Assembly (NCBI GenBank): GCA_015478895.1
Contig: JADMKK010000057.1
Span: 124,001 to 188,000, forward strand
Direction: 5' to 3'
Source of the DNA: Comamonas sp.
Lineage (GTDB): Bacteria > Pseudomonadota > Gammaproteobacteria > Burkholderiales > Burkholderiaceae_C
Length of the DNA stretch: 64,000 nucleotides
In this document: positions 1-10,300 of the stretch, one piece after another
Position numbering within the stretch: position 1 is the stretch's first letter
How the letters are laid out: every line of letters starts with the position of its first letter
Notes under the pieces: model-generated
What the model saw: only the letters and a program-made list of their open reading frames with translations
Database searches by the model: none
Told to the model about the DNA's origin: nothing
Position numbers and translations under genes: made by a program

Positions 1-230
1 TCACGCACAGCCTTAATCACGGAAACCTTGTTTGCGCCAGCTTCGAGCAGCACAACGTTGAACTCGGTCTTTTCTTCTGCAACAGCAGCAGCAGCGCCAC
101 CAGCGGCAGGAGCAGCCATAGCGGCAGCGCTCACGCCAAACTTCTCTTCAATTGCCTTAACCAGTTCGTTCAATTCCAGAACAGTCATGCTGTCCAGGGC
201 GGTCAAGAATGCGTCTTTATCGAATGCCAT
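1..230 (-). CDS. rplL: 50S ribosomal protein L7/L12 (partial)
   Basis: This is the N-terminal part (about 76 residues) of the stalk protein L7/L12, which forms dimers on L10 and recruits translation GTPases to the ribosome. The visible protein begins [15 protein letters not shown], the dimerisation domain. An Ala-rich hinge follows, then the start of the C-terminal domain with the conserved [16 protein letters not shown] segment. The ATG at 230-228 is preceded by GGAAATC. The gene runs off the left edge, so the 3' end is missing. It lies 37 bases after rplJ on the same strand, the usual L10 operon order; rpoB would be expected next, outside the window. Confidence 0.97.
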   Translation of the reverse strand, partial: MAFDKDAFLTALDSMTVLELNELVKAIEEKFGVSAAAMAAPAAGGAAAAVAEEKTEFNVVLLEAGANKVSVIKAVR

Positions 231-267
231 TTTGATTTCCTAACTAATTTGTTGGTTTGCCGAGCGC

Positions 268-792
268 TTAGGCTTCGGCTGTTTCGGCTGCCACTTCGGC
301 AGAGCCTTCGCTCTTCTGAGCCGCCAGAGCGCCCAGCACAACGGCTGTACGCGACATGGGGGACATCAGCAAGCCACACACTTGTGCCAGCAAAACTTCC
401 TTGGAAGGAATGTTTGCCAGTTGCTTCACGGCGTCTACGTCCAGGACTTTGCCTGCAAACGCACCAGCGCGAATTACCAACTTGTCGTTGGTCTTCGCGA
501 AGTCCGCTACAACCTTAGCTGCGGCGATTGCGTCTTCAGAGAAGCCATAGATCAAAGGACCAGTCATCTGGTCAGCCACAACTTCAAACGCGCTACCGGC
601 GACAGCACGGCGGGCCAGTGTGTTCTTCAACACGCTGAGGCTCACACCCTTGCTGCGAGCATCAGCACGCAGTTTGGTCATGTCGGCGACCGTAATGCCA
701 CGGTATTCCGCGATCACAAGCGTTTGAGCTTTAGCGGCGAGGCTGGTCACTTCGTTGATGACCGCTTCTTTCTCACTGCGATTCAGACTCAA
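268..792 (-). CDS. rplJ: 50S ribosomal protein L10
   Basis: L10 anchors the L7/L12 stalk to 23S rRNA and, as the L10-L12 complex, represses its own mRNA. The 174-residue product starts [15 protein letters not shown]. It has the L10 core ([17 protein letters not shown], then [11 protein letters not shown]) and a C-terminal helical tail that carries the L12 dimers and ends in an acidic Ala-Glu stretch. The start codon is TTG (792-790), supported by AAGGAG a few bases upstream; no ATG fits the alignable N-terminus. A structured leader of about 230 bases separates it from rplA. Confidence 0.97.
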   Translation of the reverse strand: MSLNRSEKEAVINEVTSLAAKAQTLVIAEYRGITVADMTKLRADARSKGVSLSVLKNTLARRAVAGSAFEVVADQMTGPLIYGFSEDAIAAAKVVADFAKTNDKLVIRAGAFAGKVLDVDAVKQLANIPSKEVLLAQVCGLLMSPMSRTAVVLGALAAQKSEGSAEVAAETAEA

Positions 793-985
793 GGTCTACT
801 CCTTAAAATGCATATACAAAGCGAGCCTTGCATACGCGCTCTTATTGCAGCGACCAACTGTTAGAAGGAAATTCATCCATCTGCAGCGGGATCGCCATCT
901 GCGCTGGAGTTATTAAGTGGCAAGCCACACCAGCGGTCTTGGATGACCTAAGGGGCTTTGCATGCAAATCCCCTTAGCCCACCAC
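793..985 (-). promoter_or_regulatory. L10 (rplJ) autoregulatory leader
   Basis: The rplA-rplJ gap holds an RNA leader of the L10-leader type, which binds the L10-L12 complex and lowers translation of rplJL. On the minus strand it contains CCAAGACCGCTGGTG (plus 928-942), a small hairpin GTGG-CTTG-CCAC (917-928) and, upstream, a 28-base near-perfect palindrome centred on GCATGC (949-976). The palindrome may end rplKA transcripts or form part of the leader. The family call rests on position plus the CCAAGACCGC block recalled from other proteobacterial leaders. The boundaries are approximate. Confidence 0.7.
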
Positions 986-1024
986 ATTGGCTACCTATTT
1001 CTAGGCAGCCAAAGATTCTAGCAA

Positions 1025-1720
1025 TTAAGCTGCGATGGATTGTGTCTCAACGCGAACACCCACACCCATGGTGGAGGATACCGCCACCTTGCGCAGGTAC
1101 AAGCCCTTGCTGGTAGCTGGCTTGGACTTGTTCAGCGCATCGATCAAAGCAGCCAAGTTGGCTTGCAGCTTATCGTTGTCGAACGAGCGGCGGCCAATGG
1201 TCGAGTGAATGATGCCTGCCTTATCAACACGATACTGCACTTGACCTGCCTTAGCGTTCTTCACAGCTGTAGCAACATCAGGAGTCACAGTGCCAACCTT
1301 AGGATTAGGCATCAGACCACGTGGGCCCAAGATTTGACCCAACTGACCAACGATGCGCATGGCATCAGGTGCAGCGATCACGATATCGAAAGGCATGTCG
1401 CCAGCCTTAACCATCGCAGCCAAATCATCCATACCCACGATGTCTGCGCCAGCAGCTTTGGCTTCTTCAGCCTTAGCACCTTGAGCAAACACAGCAACGC
1501 GGGTAGTCTTGCCAGTGCCGTGAGGCAGCACAACAGCGCCACGCACAACTTGGTCAGACTTCTTAGCGTCGACGCCCAGCTGAACAGCTACGTCGATGGA
1601 TTCATCGAACTTGGCAGTCGCAGCTTCTTTTACCAAAACCACAGCTTCAGCAAACGGGTACAGCTTGGTAGAGACTACCTTGCCCTGAAGGGCTTTTTGC
1701 TTTTTGGTCAACTTGGCCAT
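1025..1720 (-). CDS. rplA: 50S ribosomal protein L1
   Basis: L1 forms the mobile L1 stalk near the ribosomal E site and represses the L11 operon by binding its mRNA. The 231-residue protein begins [14 protein letters not shown], and a central block reads [16 protein letters not shown], the L1 signature. The ATG at 1720-1718 is chosen over an upstream in-frame start because it gives the family length. It also sits one base after the rplK stop, implying translational coupling. A non-templated extension would run into rplK. Confidence 0.97.
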   Translation of the reverse strand: MAKLTKKQKALQGKVVSTKLYPFAEAVVLVKEAATAKFDESIDVAVQLGVDAKKSDQVVRGAVVLPHGTGKTTRVAVFAQGAKAEEAKAAGADIVGMDDLAAMVKAGDMPFDIVIAAPDAMRIVGQLGQILGPRGLMPNPKVGTVTPDVATAVKNAKAGQVQYRVDKAGIIHSTIGRRSFDNDKLQANLAALIDALNKSKPATSKGLYLRKVAVSSTMGVGVRVETQSIAA

Positions 1721-1721
1721 T

Positions 1722-2153
1722 TTACAAACCCTCCACAATCACGCCCATCGAACGAGCAGAGCCAGCCAATGTGCGCACGGCTGCGTCCATATCGGCGGCA
1801 TTCATGTCCTTCAACTTGGTGTTGGCAATTTCTTCCAATTGAGCGCGAGTTACCTTGCCAACCTTGATCTTCAAAGGATTCGAGGAACCTTTATCCAGCT
1901 TGGCAGCCTTCTTGATGAGGGTTGCTGCTGGAGGCGACTTGATAATGAAGGTAAAGCTCTTGTCTGCAAAGGCAGTGATCACCACTGGCAAAGGCAAGCC
2001 TGGTTCAACACCTTGAGTCTGTGCATTGAATGCCTTACAGAACTCCATGATGTTCAAACCGCGCTGACCCAGCGCTGGACCGATTGGAGGGGATGGGTTG
2101 GCCTTACCAGCTGGCACTTGCAGCTTGATGAAGCCGACGATTTTTTTCGCCAT
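1722..2153 (-). CDS. rplK: 50S ribosomal protein L11
   Basis: L11 forms the GTPase-associated centre with 23S rRNA and L10. The 143-residue protein starts [18 protein letters not shown] and contains the conserved proline-rich [14 protein letters not shown] hinge. Its C-terminal rRNA-binding domain ends with [13 protein letters not shown]. Its length equals the usual 141-144. The ribosome binding site is AGGAGC, six bases before the ATG. It is followed directly by rplA; the 91-base gap from nusG is AT-rich and may hold an L1 target or a promoter. Confidence 0.98.
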   Translation of the reverse strand: MAKKIVGFIKLQVPAGKANPSPPIGPALGQRGLNIMEFCKAFNAQTQGVEPGLPLPVVITAFADKSFTFIIKSPPAATLIKKAAKLDKGSSNPLKIKVGKVTRAQLEEIANTKLKDMNAADMDAAVRTLAGSARSMGVIVEGL

Positions 2154-2244
2154 TTTTAGCTCCTGACGGGTATAACGCTACCTTTGAGATAGCTCCCCGA
2201 AATACAAGTCCCTTTTTTTTAATACGCGGGACTAGATACGTACT

Positions 2245-2841
2245 TCAAGTTTTTTCAACTTGAGAAAATTCTAATTCGACAGGTGTCGAGCGACCAAAAA
2301 TGGCCACCGAAACACGTAACCGGCTTTTCTCGTAGTTCACTTCTTCAACGCTACCGTTGAAGTCGGTAAAAGGACCTTCCTTTACCCGAATAAATTCGCC
2401 AACCATAAATTCAATTTTATGACGAGGCTTTTCCGAACCTTCTTGCATCTGACTTACGATCTTTTGCACTTCAGCTTCGGAGATTGGAGCCGGCCGATTC
2501 TTTGCCCCACCTACAAAACCAGTAACTTTACTGGTGTGCTTCACTAAGTGCCATGTATCATCTTCCATGACCATCTCAACAAAGACGTAGCCTGGAAACA
2601 ATCGACGCTCTGTCGTCTTGCGTTGACCATTTTTAATCTCGACCACTTCTTCAGTGGGCACGAGAATTCGGCCAAACTTTTCCTGCATACCTGCGCGATT
2701 GATGCGCTCTGTAATATTGCGCTCTACCGCCTTCTCCATGCCAGAGTAAGCATGCACAATGTACCAACGCAAATCAGGATTAGTAGAAAGAGGCACCATC
2801 CCTTCTTCGCCCGATTGGTCAGTTTCGATCGTATCAGTCAT
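2245..2841 (-). CDS. nusG: Transcription termination/antitermination protein NusG
   Basis: NusG binds RNA polymerase, suppresses pausing and links it to Rho or the ribosome. The 198-residue protein has the NGN domain ([17 protein letters not shown] at about 30-46; [10 protein letters not shown] at about 85-94) and a C-terminal KOW domain ([20 protein letters not shown]). The ATG at 2841-2839 overlaps the secE stop as TAATG and is preceded by GGAG, so it is preferred to the in-frame start four codons upstream. The N-terminus is about 15 residues longer than in E. coli, as in other betaproteobacteria. Confidence 0.97.
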   Translation of the reverse strand: MTDTIETDQSGEEGMVPLSTNPDLRWYIVHAYSGMEKAVERNITERINRAGMQEKFGRILVPTEEVVEIKNGQRKTTERRLFPGYVFVEMVMEDDTWHLVKHTSKVTGFVGGAKNRPAPISEAEVQKIVSQMQEGSEKPRHKIEFMVGEFIRVKEGPFTDFNGSVEEVNYEKSRLRVSVAIFGRSTPVELEFSQVEKT

Positions 2842-3224
2842 TAGCTTCTCCAACCTAAGACAAGGTCATAAAGCACCCATCCTAGCGTTTTATCCGTCAG
2901 CCACAGAAACAAAGCCATGACCACCACAAACGCAAAAACGTAGGCGGTCATCTGCAAGCTTTCCTTGCGAGTTGGCCACACTACTTTTTTAACTTCTTTC
3001 AAAGAATCTTTACCAAAGGCAAACAGCTGCTTACCTTGCTCAGAAACTAAAAATAAAGTTGCAGCAAGCAACAAACCAACAAGTAAAGCACCCCATTGAG
3101 CAAAAGCGCCATTCCCCGAAAGAAGGTAAAAGCCCGCGACAGCGGCAAATACCAAAAATAAAGCACCAAATAACTTGGCTTTATCTGCACCAGTGCTAAC
3201 TGTTTCTACTTCTGATGTCGCCAT
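2841..3224 (-). CDS. secE: Preprotein translocase subunit SecE
   Basis: SecE is the clamp subunit of the SecYEG channel in the inner membrane. The 127-residue product has three predicted membrane segments: two near the N-terminus ([35 protein letters not shown]) and the conserved C-terminal one ([16 protein letters not shown]). The SecE signature [16 protein letters not shown] precedes the last. The start at 3224 (MATSEVETV) is chosen over an upstream in-frame start because it fits family length. It overlaps nusG by one base. Confidence 0.95.
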   Translation of the reverse strand: MATSEVETVSTGADKAKLFGALFLVFAAVAGFYLLSGNGAFAQWGALLVGLLLAATLFLVSEQGKQLFAFGKDSLKEVKKVVWPTRKESLQMTAYVFAFVVVMALFLWLTDKTLGWVLYDLVLGWRS

Positions 3225-3312
3225 ATTTAATCTTTGTTGACTTGCAAATTTGACAGCACAAGACACTTAAGCCCGCCAGTTCCTGGCGGGCTTATCATTT
3301 ACCACTAAATTG

Positions 3313-3388
3313 TGGCAGGGGCAGTAGGAATCGAACCTACAACCTTCGGTTTTGGAGACCGACGCTCTGCCAATTGAGCTATACCCCT
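3313..3388 (-). tRNA. tRNA-Trp (CCA)
   Basis: This 76-base cloverleaf with an encoded CCA end has the acceptor stem AGGGGTA, D arm AGCTCAATTGGCAGAGC, anticodon loop CTCCAAA and T arm GTAGGTTCGATTCCTAC. Anticodon CCA reads UGG. It lies between tuf and secE, the usual place for tRNA-Trp in betaproteobacteria, and is probably processed from the same transcript. Confidence 0.98.
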
Positions 3389-3406
3389 CTAAACCTGTCT
3401 AATTAT

Positions 3407-4597
3407 TTAAGCAATGACGGTGGCAACCACGCCAGCGCCAACAGTACGGCCACCTTCGCGAATAGCGAAGCGCAGACCTTCTTCCATAGCGATAGGAGCA
3501 ATCAGCTTGACAGTGATCGAAACGTTATCGCCAGGCATAACCATTTCCTTACCTTCAGGCAACTCGATCGCGCCAGTCACGTCCGTTGTACGGAAGTAGA
3601 ACTGAGGGCGGTAGTTGTTGAAGAAAGGAGTGTGACGGCCGCCTTCATCCTTCGACAAAACATACACTTCGGCTGTGAAATGAGTGTGTGGCTTGATCGA
3701 AGCGGGCTTGCACAGCACTTGGCCACGTTCTACGTCTTCGCGCTTAGTACCGCGCAGCAACAAGCCTACGTTGTCACCAGCTTGACCTTGATCCAGCAAC
3801 TTGCGGAACATTTCCACGCCAGTGCAGGTAGTCTTGACGGTGTCCTTGATACCGACGATTTCGATTTCTTCGCCGACCTTGATGATGCCACGCTCGATAC
3901 GGCCAGTCACCACAGTGCCACGACCGGAGATCGAGAACACGTCTTCCACAGGCATCAGGAAAGCGCCATCCACTGCACGCTCAGGCGTAGGGATGTAGCT
4001 ATCCAGAGCTTCGGCCAAACGCATAATGGCAGCTTCACCCTTGTCGGATTGGTCACCTTCCAGAGCCAGCTTGGCCGAGCCGCGGATGATAGGAGTGTCA
4101 TCACCAGGGAAATCGTACTTGTCCAGCAACTCGCGGACTTCCATCTCCACCAGCTCCAGCAGCTCTTCGTCGTCCACCATGTCGCACTTGTTCAGGAACA
4201 CGATGATGTAAGGAACGCCAACTTGGCGAGCCAACAAGATGTGCTCACGTGTCTGGGGCATTGGGCCGTCAGCAGCGGAGCAAACCAAGATAGCGCCGTC
4301 CATCTGAGCCGCGCCAGTAATCATGTTCTTCACATAGTCAGCGTGACCAGGGCAGTCAACGTGAGCGTAGTGACGAGTTTCAGTTTCGTATTCAACGTGC
4401 GAAGTATTGATCGTGATACCGCGAGCCTTTTCTTCGGGCGCGTTATCGATCTGCGAGTAGTCCTTGGCTTCGCCGCCGAACTTCTTGGACAGAACGGTAG
4501 CGATAGCAGCCGTCAAAGTGGTCTTACCGTGATCAACGTGACCAATCGTACCCACGTTCACGTGGGGCTTGGTGCGCTCGAACTTTTCTTTTGCCAT
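3407..4597 (-). CDS. tuf: Elongation factor Tu (copy 1)
   Basis: EF-Tu delivers aminoacyl-tRNA to the ribosomal A site as a GTP complex. The 396-residue protein has the GTP-binding motifs GHVDHGKT (19-26), DCPGH and NKCD, followed by the two beta-barrel domains. The start [16 protein letters not shown] at 4597 is the conserved one; the upstream in-frame start adds eight unsupported residues. The gene sits downstream of tRNA-Tyr, -Gly and -Thr, equivalent to the E. coli tufB unit. It appears identical to the copy at 37568-38758 from start to stop codon. Confidence 0.99.
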   Translation of the reverse strand: MAKEKFERTKPHVNVGTIGHVDHGKTTLTAAIATVLSKKFGGEAKDYSQIDNAPEEKARGITINTSHVEYETETRHYAHVDCPGHADYVKNMITGAAQMDGAILVCSAADGPMPQTREHILLARQVGVPYIIVFLNKCDMVDDEELLELVEMEVRELLDKYDFPGDDTPIIRGSAKLALEGDQSDKGEAAIMRLAEALDSYIPTPERAVDGAFLMPVEDVFSISGRGTVVTGRIERGIIKVGEEIEIVGIKDTVKTTCTGVEMFRKLLDQGQAGDNVGLLLRGTKREDVERGQVLCKPASIKPHTHFTAEVYVLSKDEGGRHTPFFNNYRPQFYFRTTDVTGAIELPEGKEMVMPGDNVSITVKLIAPIAMEEGLRFAIREGGRTVGAGVVATVIA

Positions 4598-4672
4598 TTT
4601 TTCGACTCCGAAAAAAACCAAATGCTAACGAGTTATCGGCGCAACCATCTGACACAGAAGCACCCAGGAAAT

Positions 4673-4747
<75 letters not shown>

Positions 4748-4776
4748 ATGATTCTGCTCTTGCAAAATCATAAAAT

Positions 4777-4850
4777 TGGAGCGGGAGACGGGAATCGAAC
4801 CCGCGTCATTAGCTTGGAAGGCTAGGGTTCTACCATTGAACTACTCCCGC
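4777..4850 (-). tRNA. tRNA-Gly (TCC)
   Basis: This 74-base tRNA has acceptor stem GCGGGAG, anticodon loop CTTCCAA (anticodon TCC), T loop TTCGATT and an encoded CCA. It is the second tRNA of the Tyr-Gly-Thr-tuf transcription unit, the same tRNA that E. coli has in its tufB operon. Confidence 0.97.
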
Positions 4851-4907
4851 AAACTTTGCGCTTGCGCACACCGCATTGCGGTGATTTCTCATCACAACAC
4901 CGTAAGG

Positions 4908-4993
4908 TGGTGGAGGGAACTGGATTCGAACCAGTGTAGGCGTAAGCCAACAGATTTACAGTCTGCCCCCTTTAGCCACTCGGGCATCCCTCC
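4908..4993 (-). tRNA. tRNA-Tyr (GTA)
   Basis: This 86-base class II tRNA with a long variable arm has acceptor stem GGAGGGA, anticodon loop CTGTAAA (anticodon GTA), T loop TTCGAAT and an encoded CCA. It is the first gene of the tRNA-tuf transcription unit and starts about 13 bases after a consensus -10 box. Confidence 0.97.
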
Positions 4994-5005
4994 ACAGAGA
5001 TTTGA

Positions 5006-5011
5006 ATTATA
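5006..5011 (-). promoter_or_regulatory. Promoter -10 box of the tRNA-Tyr-Gly-Thr-tuf unit
   Basis: On the minus strand TATAAT occurs 13 bases upstream of tRNA-Tyr, preceded by a strongly A/T-rich tract (about 5012-5060) with no clear -35 box. An A-rich upstream tract with a consensus -10 fits a strong growth-regulated stable-RNA promoter. The -35 position is not resolved. Confidence 0.6.
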
Positions 5012-5064
5012 GCAGTTTTTTTAACTTCAAAAATATTTTTCAATACTTTTTAGCTTCTAGTTTT

Positions 5065-5140
5065 TGGTGCGGCTGGCGGGGATCGAACCCACGACCCTTG
5101 GCTTCGGAGGCCAATACTCTATCCACTGAGCTACAGCCGC
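5065..5140 (-). tRNA. tRNA-Arg (CCG)
   Basis: This 76-base tRNA has acceptor stem GCGGCTG, D arm AGCTCAGTGGATAGAGT, anticodon loop CTCCGAA (anticodon CCG), T loop TTCGATC and an encoded CCA. It lies 71 bases upstream of tRNA-Tyr. Because a -10 box separates them, it is probably its own unit, with a possible -10 (TAGAAT) at 5187-5192. Confidence 0.97.
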
Positions 5141-5237
5141 TTTGGACACCCGCTGCACGCGAACTTGCAAAAAATCTGCTACAGCGATTCTAACCCGCTC
5201 ATTTGCCTACTTTTGGAAGATTTATGCAATTTCTTTC

Positions 5238-5867
5238 TCAACACCCAAAACCCAGTCCTTTGAGATACACCCTCACCGCAGCCATGCCTTCCGTTTCCAA
5301 GTCAAAAGGTATGGTGCCGTGCAGCAACCATGTCTGCAAGACTCCATCAAACACCGCGTGCATTCCCCTGGCGGCACTGGTCACGGAGAGCGGCATCTCG
5401 ACATTCGCTTGGTGGGCAGCCAGCAGCAACTCTCCCTCCATCAGCGAAGTGAACCGTTCGATGCCCAAGAGCCTGCGCTCTCGCACCGCCAGCATCTCAC
5501 CCACGTACTCCACCTTAAAAATGGCAATGTCAAATGCGCGCCGCGTCGCCTCGTCGGTGCCGACGGAGCGCAGCACCATGTGCAGCACCCCCAAGATCGC
5601 CTGCAATGCACAGCCCGATTTTTCTGCCCGCATCTGCTCGGTAGACCATGCCTGCTCAAATGGCAAGGTGGCCCGCATCATCATGGCGTCGAACAAGTCG
5701 GCTTTGTCTTTGAAATGCCAGTAAATAGCCCCCCGCGTCAGCGAGGCTGCCTGCGCCACGTCTGCCAACGAGGCGCCACCCACGCCCTTGGCGTGAAAAA
5801 CCTCCAGAGCAGCATCCAGCAACCGATTGCGTGTAACTTCAGCATCTTCTTTGGTGCGTCGCGCCAT
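5238..5867 (-). CDS. TetR/AcrR-family transcriptional repressor of the RND efflux operon
   Basis: This is a 209-residue TetR-family regulator. The N-terminal helix-turn-helix covers about residues 11-57 (TRNRLLDAALEVFHAKG, then SLADVAQAASLTRGAIYWHF), the best-conserved TetR segment. The remainder is the helical ligand-binding and dimer domain, of the AcrR/TtgR size and pattern (C-terminal TetR-like AcrR domain). It is transcribed divergently from the RND pump operon at 6052. A palindrome resembling the E. coli AcrR operator lies between them, so it most likely represses the pump and itself until a toxic ligand binds. The ligand cannot be read from the sequence. Confidence 0.9.
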   Translation of the reverse strand: MARRTKEDAEVTRNRLLDAALEVFHAKGVGGASLADVAQAASLTRGAIYWHFKDKADLFDAMMMRATLPFEQAWSTEQMRAEKSGCALQAILGVLHMVLRSVGTDEATRRAFDIAIFKVEYVGEMLAVRERRLLGIERFTSLMEGELLLAAHQANVEMPLSVTSAARGMHAVFDGVLQTWLLHGTIPFDLETEGMAAVRVYLKGLGFGC

Positions 5868-5940
5868 TTTTACCCCTTCATCTTGTCCGTCATTGGTGGC
5901 TGCACACCAATAACGAGAGCACGATTACAATTATTCGCCC

Positions 5941-5966
5941 ATATACATTCATCATTGTATGTATAT
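5941..5966. promoter_or_regulatory. AcrR/TtgR-type operator palindrome
   Basis: The divergent gap (5868-6051) has a 26-base palindrome with arms ATATACAT and ATGTATAT (5941-5948 and 5959-5966). This resembles the TACATACATT...AATGTATGTA operator of AcrR-type repressors. It lies about 75 bases from the repressor start and 85 bases from the pump start, so it could cover both promoters. Assignment is by similarity from memory. Confidence 0.65.
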
Positions 5967-6051
5967 CTGATTTCTGACTGAGTGCAAGTGATGAATCGCT
6001 TGCGCTTTGCTGCGCGTATAGCTTGAGACCCATTCCTTTGAAGGATTACCC

Positions 6052-7293
6052 ATGAATCTTTTCCGCTCCGGTCATGCCAATGCATGGGCACGACTTTTTC
6101 GCCCCGCCCCTATTGCACTGGCTTGTGCGCTGGCCTTGACCGCTTGCGGCAAGGACAATGCTGACTCCGCACCCCAGACAGCGCAAGCTGCCGCGCCGCA
6201 AATTCCGGTGGGCGTTGTGACTGCGACCCCAAACGAAGTAGGTGTTGTGACTGAGTTGCCAGGCCGCGTTGAAGCATCCCGGGTCGCCCAGGTGCGCGCG
6301 CGCAGTGCTGGCATCGTGCAAAAACGTCTGTTCACTGAAGGCTCTGAGGTCAAAGCAGGGCAAACACTGTTTCGCATTGATGCTGCCGCTTATGAAGCTT
6401 CCGCACAAAGTGCACGCGCGAGCCTTGCGCGGGCAGAAGCTAATTTGGTACAGACGACTGCGCAGCTGGAGCGTTTCCGCCCTCTCGTAGAAGCTAATGC
6501 GATCAGCAAGCAAGATTTTGTGAACGCAGAATCGGCCCAAAAACAAGCCCAAGCTGAAGTCGCTGCCGCTAAAGCATCCGTACGCAGTGCAGAGATTACG
6601 CTGGGCTACGCCAGTGTGACAGCGCCTATCTCTGGTCGAATCGGTCAGTCTTTAGTGACCGAAGGAGCTTTGGTCGGCCAAGGGGAAGCCACGCCTTTGG
6701 CGGTCATTCAACAGATCAATCCTGTCTATGTGAACTTTACGCAGTCTGCCACTGAAGCCTTTAAGTTGCGTAAAGCGATGGATGAAGGCAAGTTAAAAGC
6801 TGCAGATCAGCAAGCGGCAGAAGTTCGCGTCATATTGGACGACGGCTCCGAATACGAAAACCCAGGCAAACTGCTATTTACTGACTTGGCAGTGGATGCA
6901 GGAACTGGCCAAGTGACATTGCGCGCAGAAATTCCTAATCCCAAGGGCCTTTTGTTGCCTGGTTTGTATGTGCGCATTCGCATGGAGCAAGCCCAAGCTA
7001 CCAATGCTATTGCTGTGCCTCAGCAAGCCGTGACACGCTCGCAGCAAGGCGACACAGTCAGCGTGGTGGGTGCTGACGGCAAAGTTAGTGTGCGTCCTGT
7101 CAAAGTCAGCATGGCCAGCGGAAATCGCTGGGTAATTCAAGAAGGTCTAGAACCTGGTGAACAAGTCATGGTTGATGGCTTCCAAAAGCTTCAAATGCTG
7201 CCTCCAGGCACGCCGGTAAAAGCCGTGCCATGGACGCCGGCAGGCGAAGCAGCCGCACCAGCAGCTGCAGCCCAAGGCGTTGAAGCCAATTAA
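6052..7293 (+). CDS. acrA: RND efflux periplasmic adaptor (AcrA/MexA family)
   Basis: This is the membrane-fusion subunit that links the inner-membrane RND pump to the outer-membrane channel. The 413-residue protein has a lipoprotein signal with lipobox LTAC (Cys32). A barrel/lipoyl half (about 60-105, GRVEASRVAQVRARSAGIV) is followed by a coiled-coil hairpin (about 110-175) and the second lipoyl half (SVTAPISGRIGQSLV). The C-terminal membrane-proximal domain contains AVPQQAVTRSQQGDTV. AAGGA precedes the ATG. It is the first gene of a three-gene operon. The name is used at family level (close relatives are called MexA, TtgA or BpeA). Confidence 0.95.
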   Translation: MNLFRSGHANAWARLFRPAPIALACALALTACGKDNADSAPQTAQAAAPQIPVGVVTATPNEVGVVTELPGRVEASRVAQVRARSAGIVQKRLFTEGSEVKAGQTLFRIDAAAYEASAQSARASLARAEANLVQTTAQLERFRPLVEANAISKQDFVNAESAQKQAQAEVAAAKASVRSAEITLGYASVTAPISGRIGQSLVTEGALVGQGEATPLAVIQQINPVYVNFTQSATEAFKLRKAMDEGKLKAADQQAAEVRVILDDGSEYENPGKLLFTDLAVDAGTGQVTLRAEIPNPKGLLLPGLYVRIRMEQAQATNAIAVPQQAVTRSQQGDTVSVVGADGKVSVRPVKVSMASGNRWVIQEGLEPGEQVMVDGFQKLQMLPPGTPVKAVPWTPAGEAAAPAAAAQGVEAN

Positions 7294-7309
7294 ATGAGGA
7301 CTTTGTCAC

Positions 7310-10300
7310 ATGGCTAAATTTTTTATTGAGCGCCCCATCTTCGCTTGGGTGGTCGCGCTTTTCATCATGGTGGTGGGCGCAGTTGCCATCACCCAATTGC
7401 CCATTGCGCAATATCCGCCCGTAGCCCCGCCCGCCATTGTGGTGAGCGCGGTGTATCCAGGCGCTTCCGCACAGACGCTGGAAGACAGTGTGCTGTCTGT
7501 CATCGAACGCGAGATGAATGGCGCCACAGGCCTGTTGTATATGGAGTCCGTGGCCCAGTCCAATGGCACAGGTTCGGTCACGATCAGCTTTGAGCAAGGC
7601 ACCGATCCCGAGTTGGCGCAGGTAGACGTACAAAACCGCTTGTCGCGTGCCTCGCCACGCTTGCCAGCAGCCGTAACGCAGCAGGGCGTGAAGGTGGACA
7701 AATCCGCCTCCAACTTCTTGCTGTTTTCCATGCTGTCATCTTCCAATCCTGATTGGGATGTAGTGCGCATTGGCGACTATGCATCGCGCAATGTGGTGCC
7801 TGAAATTCAGCGCATTGAAGGTATTGGTCAAGTCCAGCTGTTTGGCTCTGAACAGGCCATGCGCATTTGGATTGATCCTGCCAAGCTGGAAGGTTTCAAG
7901 CTCTCCAGTGCGGAAGTCATTGCAGCGATCCGCGCACAAAATGCCCAAGTCGCTTCCGGTGCCATTGGCGATTTGCCCGGTATTGCAGGCCAAGGCATTA
8001 CAGCGACAGTGACTGTGCGCGGCCAATTGTCCTCCCCCGAAGAGTTTGGCAACATCATCTTGCGTGCGAGCACTTCTGGTGCTGCAGTGCGTTTGAAGGA
8101 TGTGGCGCGCATTGAAATTGGTGGACAAAACTACGCCACCACCGCGCGCCTGAACGGCCAGCCTGCCGCTGGCATCGGCGTTCAGCTCTCGCCTTCAGGC
8201 AATGCCTTGGCAGCAGCCAAGGCGGTACGCGCCAAGATGGACGAGTTGTCCAAATTCTTCCCTGAAGGAATGAGCTACGCCATTCCTTACGATAGTTCTA
8301 ACTTTGTCAGCATTTCCATCACCAAAGTGGCCTGGACCCTGCTGGAAGCCGTGGGTCTGGTGTTCTTGGTGATGTTCTTGTTCTTGCAGAACTGGCGATA
8401 CACCATCATCCCGACCATCGTGGTACCTATCGCGCTGCTGGGCACTTTTGCTACGCTGCTTGCATTGGGTTTTTCGATCAACGTGCTGACCATGTTCGGT
8501 ATGGTGCTGGTGATCGGTATCGTCGTGGACGACGCGATCGTCGTGGTAGAAAACGTTGAACGCATCATGAGCGAGGAAGGGCTTCCGCCCAAAGAAGCGA
8601 CACGCAAAGCCATGACCCAGATCTCTGGGGCCATCATTGGTGTGACCGTGGTCCTGATTTCGGTATTTGTCCCCTTGGCATTTTTTGCGGGTTCAACCGG
8701 CAATATTTACCGCCAGTTTGCGACCGTTATGGTGGCGTCCATTGGTTTCTCCGCCTTTATGGCACTGTCCCTCACACCTGCCTTGTGCGGCACCTTGCTC
8801 AAGCCTGTGCAAGCTGGTCATCACCTAGAAGGCAAGGGCTTCTTTGGCTGGTTCAACCGCACTTTCTCCAAGGGTGCCAAGCGCTATGAAAGCGGGGTGG
8901 CGCGCATGCTGAGTAAAGCTTCGCGCTACCTCATCATCTACGTGGCCATCGTCGCTGCAGTGGCCGTGCTTTACAGCCGTTTGCCCACATCGTTCTTGCC
9001 CGGTGAAGACCAGGGCAACGTTTTGGTGAACGTGCAGTTGCCAGCCGGCGCCACCGCAGAACGCACGGTGGAAGTGATGAAACAAGTCGAAGACTTTGTG
9101 CTCAAGCAGCCAGAAGTCAGTGACATGGTCGGCGTGGTGGGTTTTAGCTTCTCAGGCCAAGGCCAGAATGCCGGCATTGCTTTCATCACCTTGAAAAATT
9201 GGGATGAACGCACCCAGCCTGGCGAGCATGCCGATGCAATTGCCGGCCGCATCATGGGCGCCATGTCGAATGTGCGCGATGCGTTCATCTTTGCGCTCAG
9301 CCCCCCTCCGATCCCTGAATTAGGGGTGTCCTCGGGCTTTAGCGTGCGTCTGCAAGACCGCGCTGGTTTAGGCCACGATGCGCTGCTGAATGCACGCAAT
9401 ATGTTCCTTGGTATGGCCGCTCAAAGCCCCATCTTGGCGCAGGTTCGTCCAGATGGATTGGAAGATGCTCCGCAGTTGCGCATCGACATTGACCGCGACA
9501 AAGCCAATGCCCTGGGCGTCGGCTTTGACAGCATCAATAGCGCTTTGTCTACCGCCATGGGCTCGGCTTATGTGAACGACTTCCCGAACCGAGGTCGCTT
9601 GCAGCGCGTTGTGGTGCAGGCTGACGCACCTTCACGCATGCAGCCTGATGATCTGCTCAAGATCAATGCTTCCAATGCCCAAGGCCAGCCTGTGCCAATG
9701 TCGGCATTTGCAACGGTCAATTGGGTCATGGGTGCACAGCAAACTGTGCGCTACAACGGCTATCCCGCCATGAAGATTTCCGGAGCACCTGCACCAGGCT
9801 ACAGCACGGGTGATGCGCTGACCGAGGTGGAACGCATCGTCTCGAAGCTGCCCCAAGGCTTTGGCTTTGAATGGACGGGCCAGTCCTACGAAGAAAAGCT
9901 GGCAGGTTCGCAATCGCTGATTTTGTACAGCTTTGCAATCTTGGCTGTGTTCTTGTGCTTGGCTGCGTTGTATGAAAGTTGGACCATTCCGCTGTCGGTC
10001 ATCTTGGTCGTGCCATTGGGTGTGATCGGTGTGTTGCTGGCCACCTTGCTGCGCGGTTACGCCAACGATGTGTACTTCCAGGTAGGCCTGATTACGGTGA
10101 TTGGCTTGTCGGCGAAAAATGCCATCTTGATTATTGAATTTGCCAAGGACTTACAAGCCCAAGGCAAGGGCATTATCGAGTCGGCGCTCGAAGCCGCGCA
10201 CCTGCGCTTCCGCCCCATCGTCATGACCTCCTTGGCCTTTGGCTTGGGTGTGGTGCCGCTGGTGACGGCATCGGGTGCCAGCTCTGCCAGCCAGCGTGCG

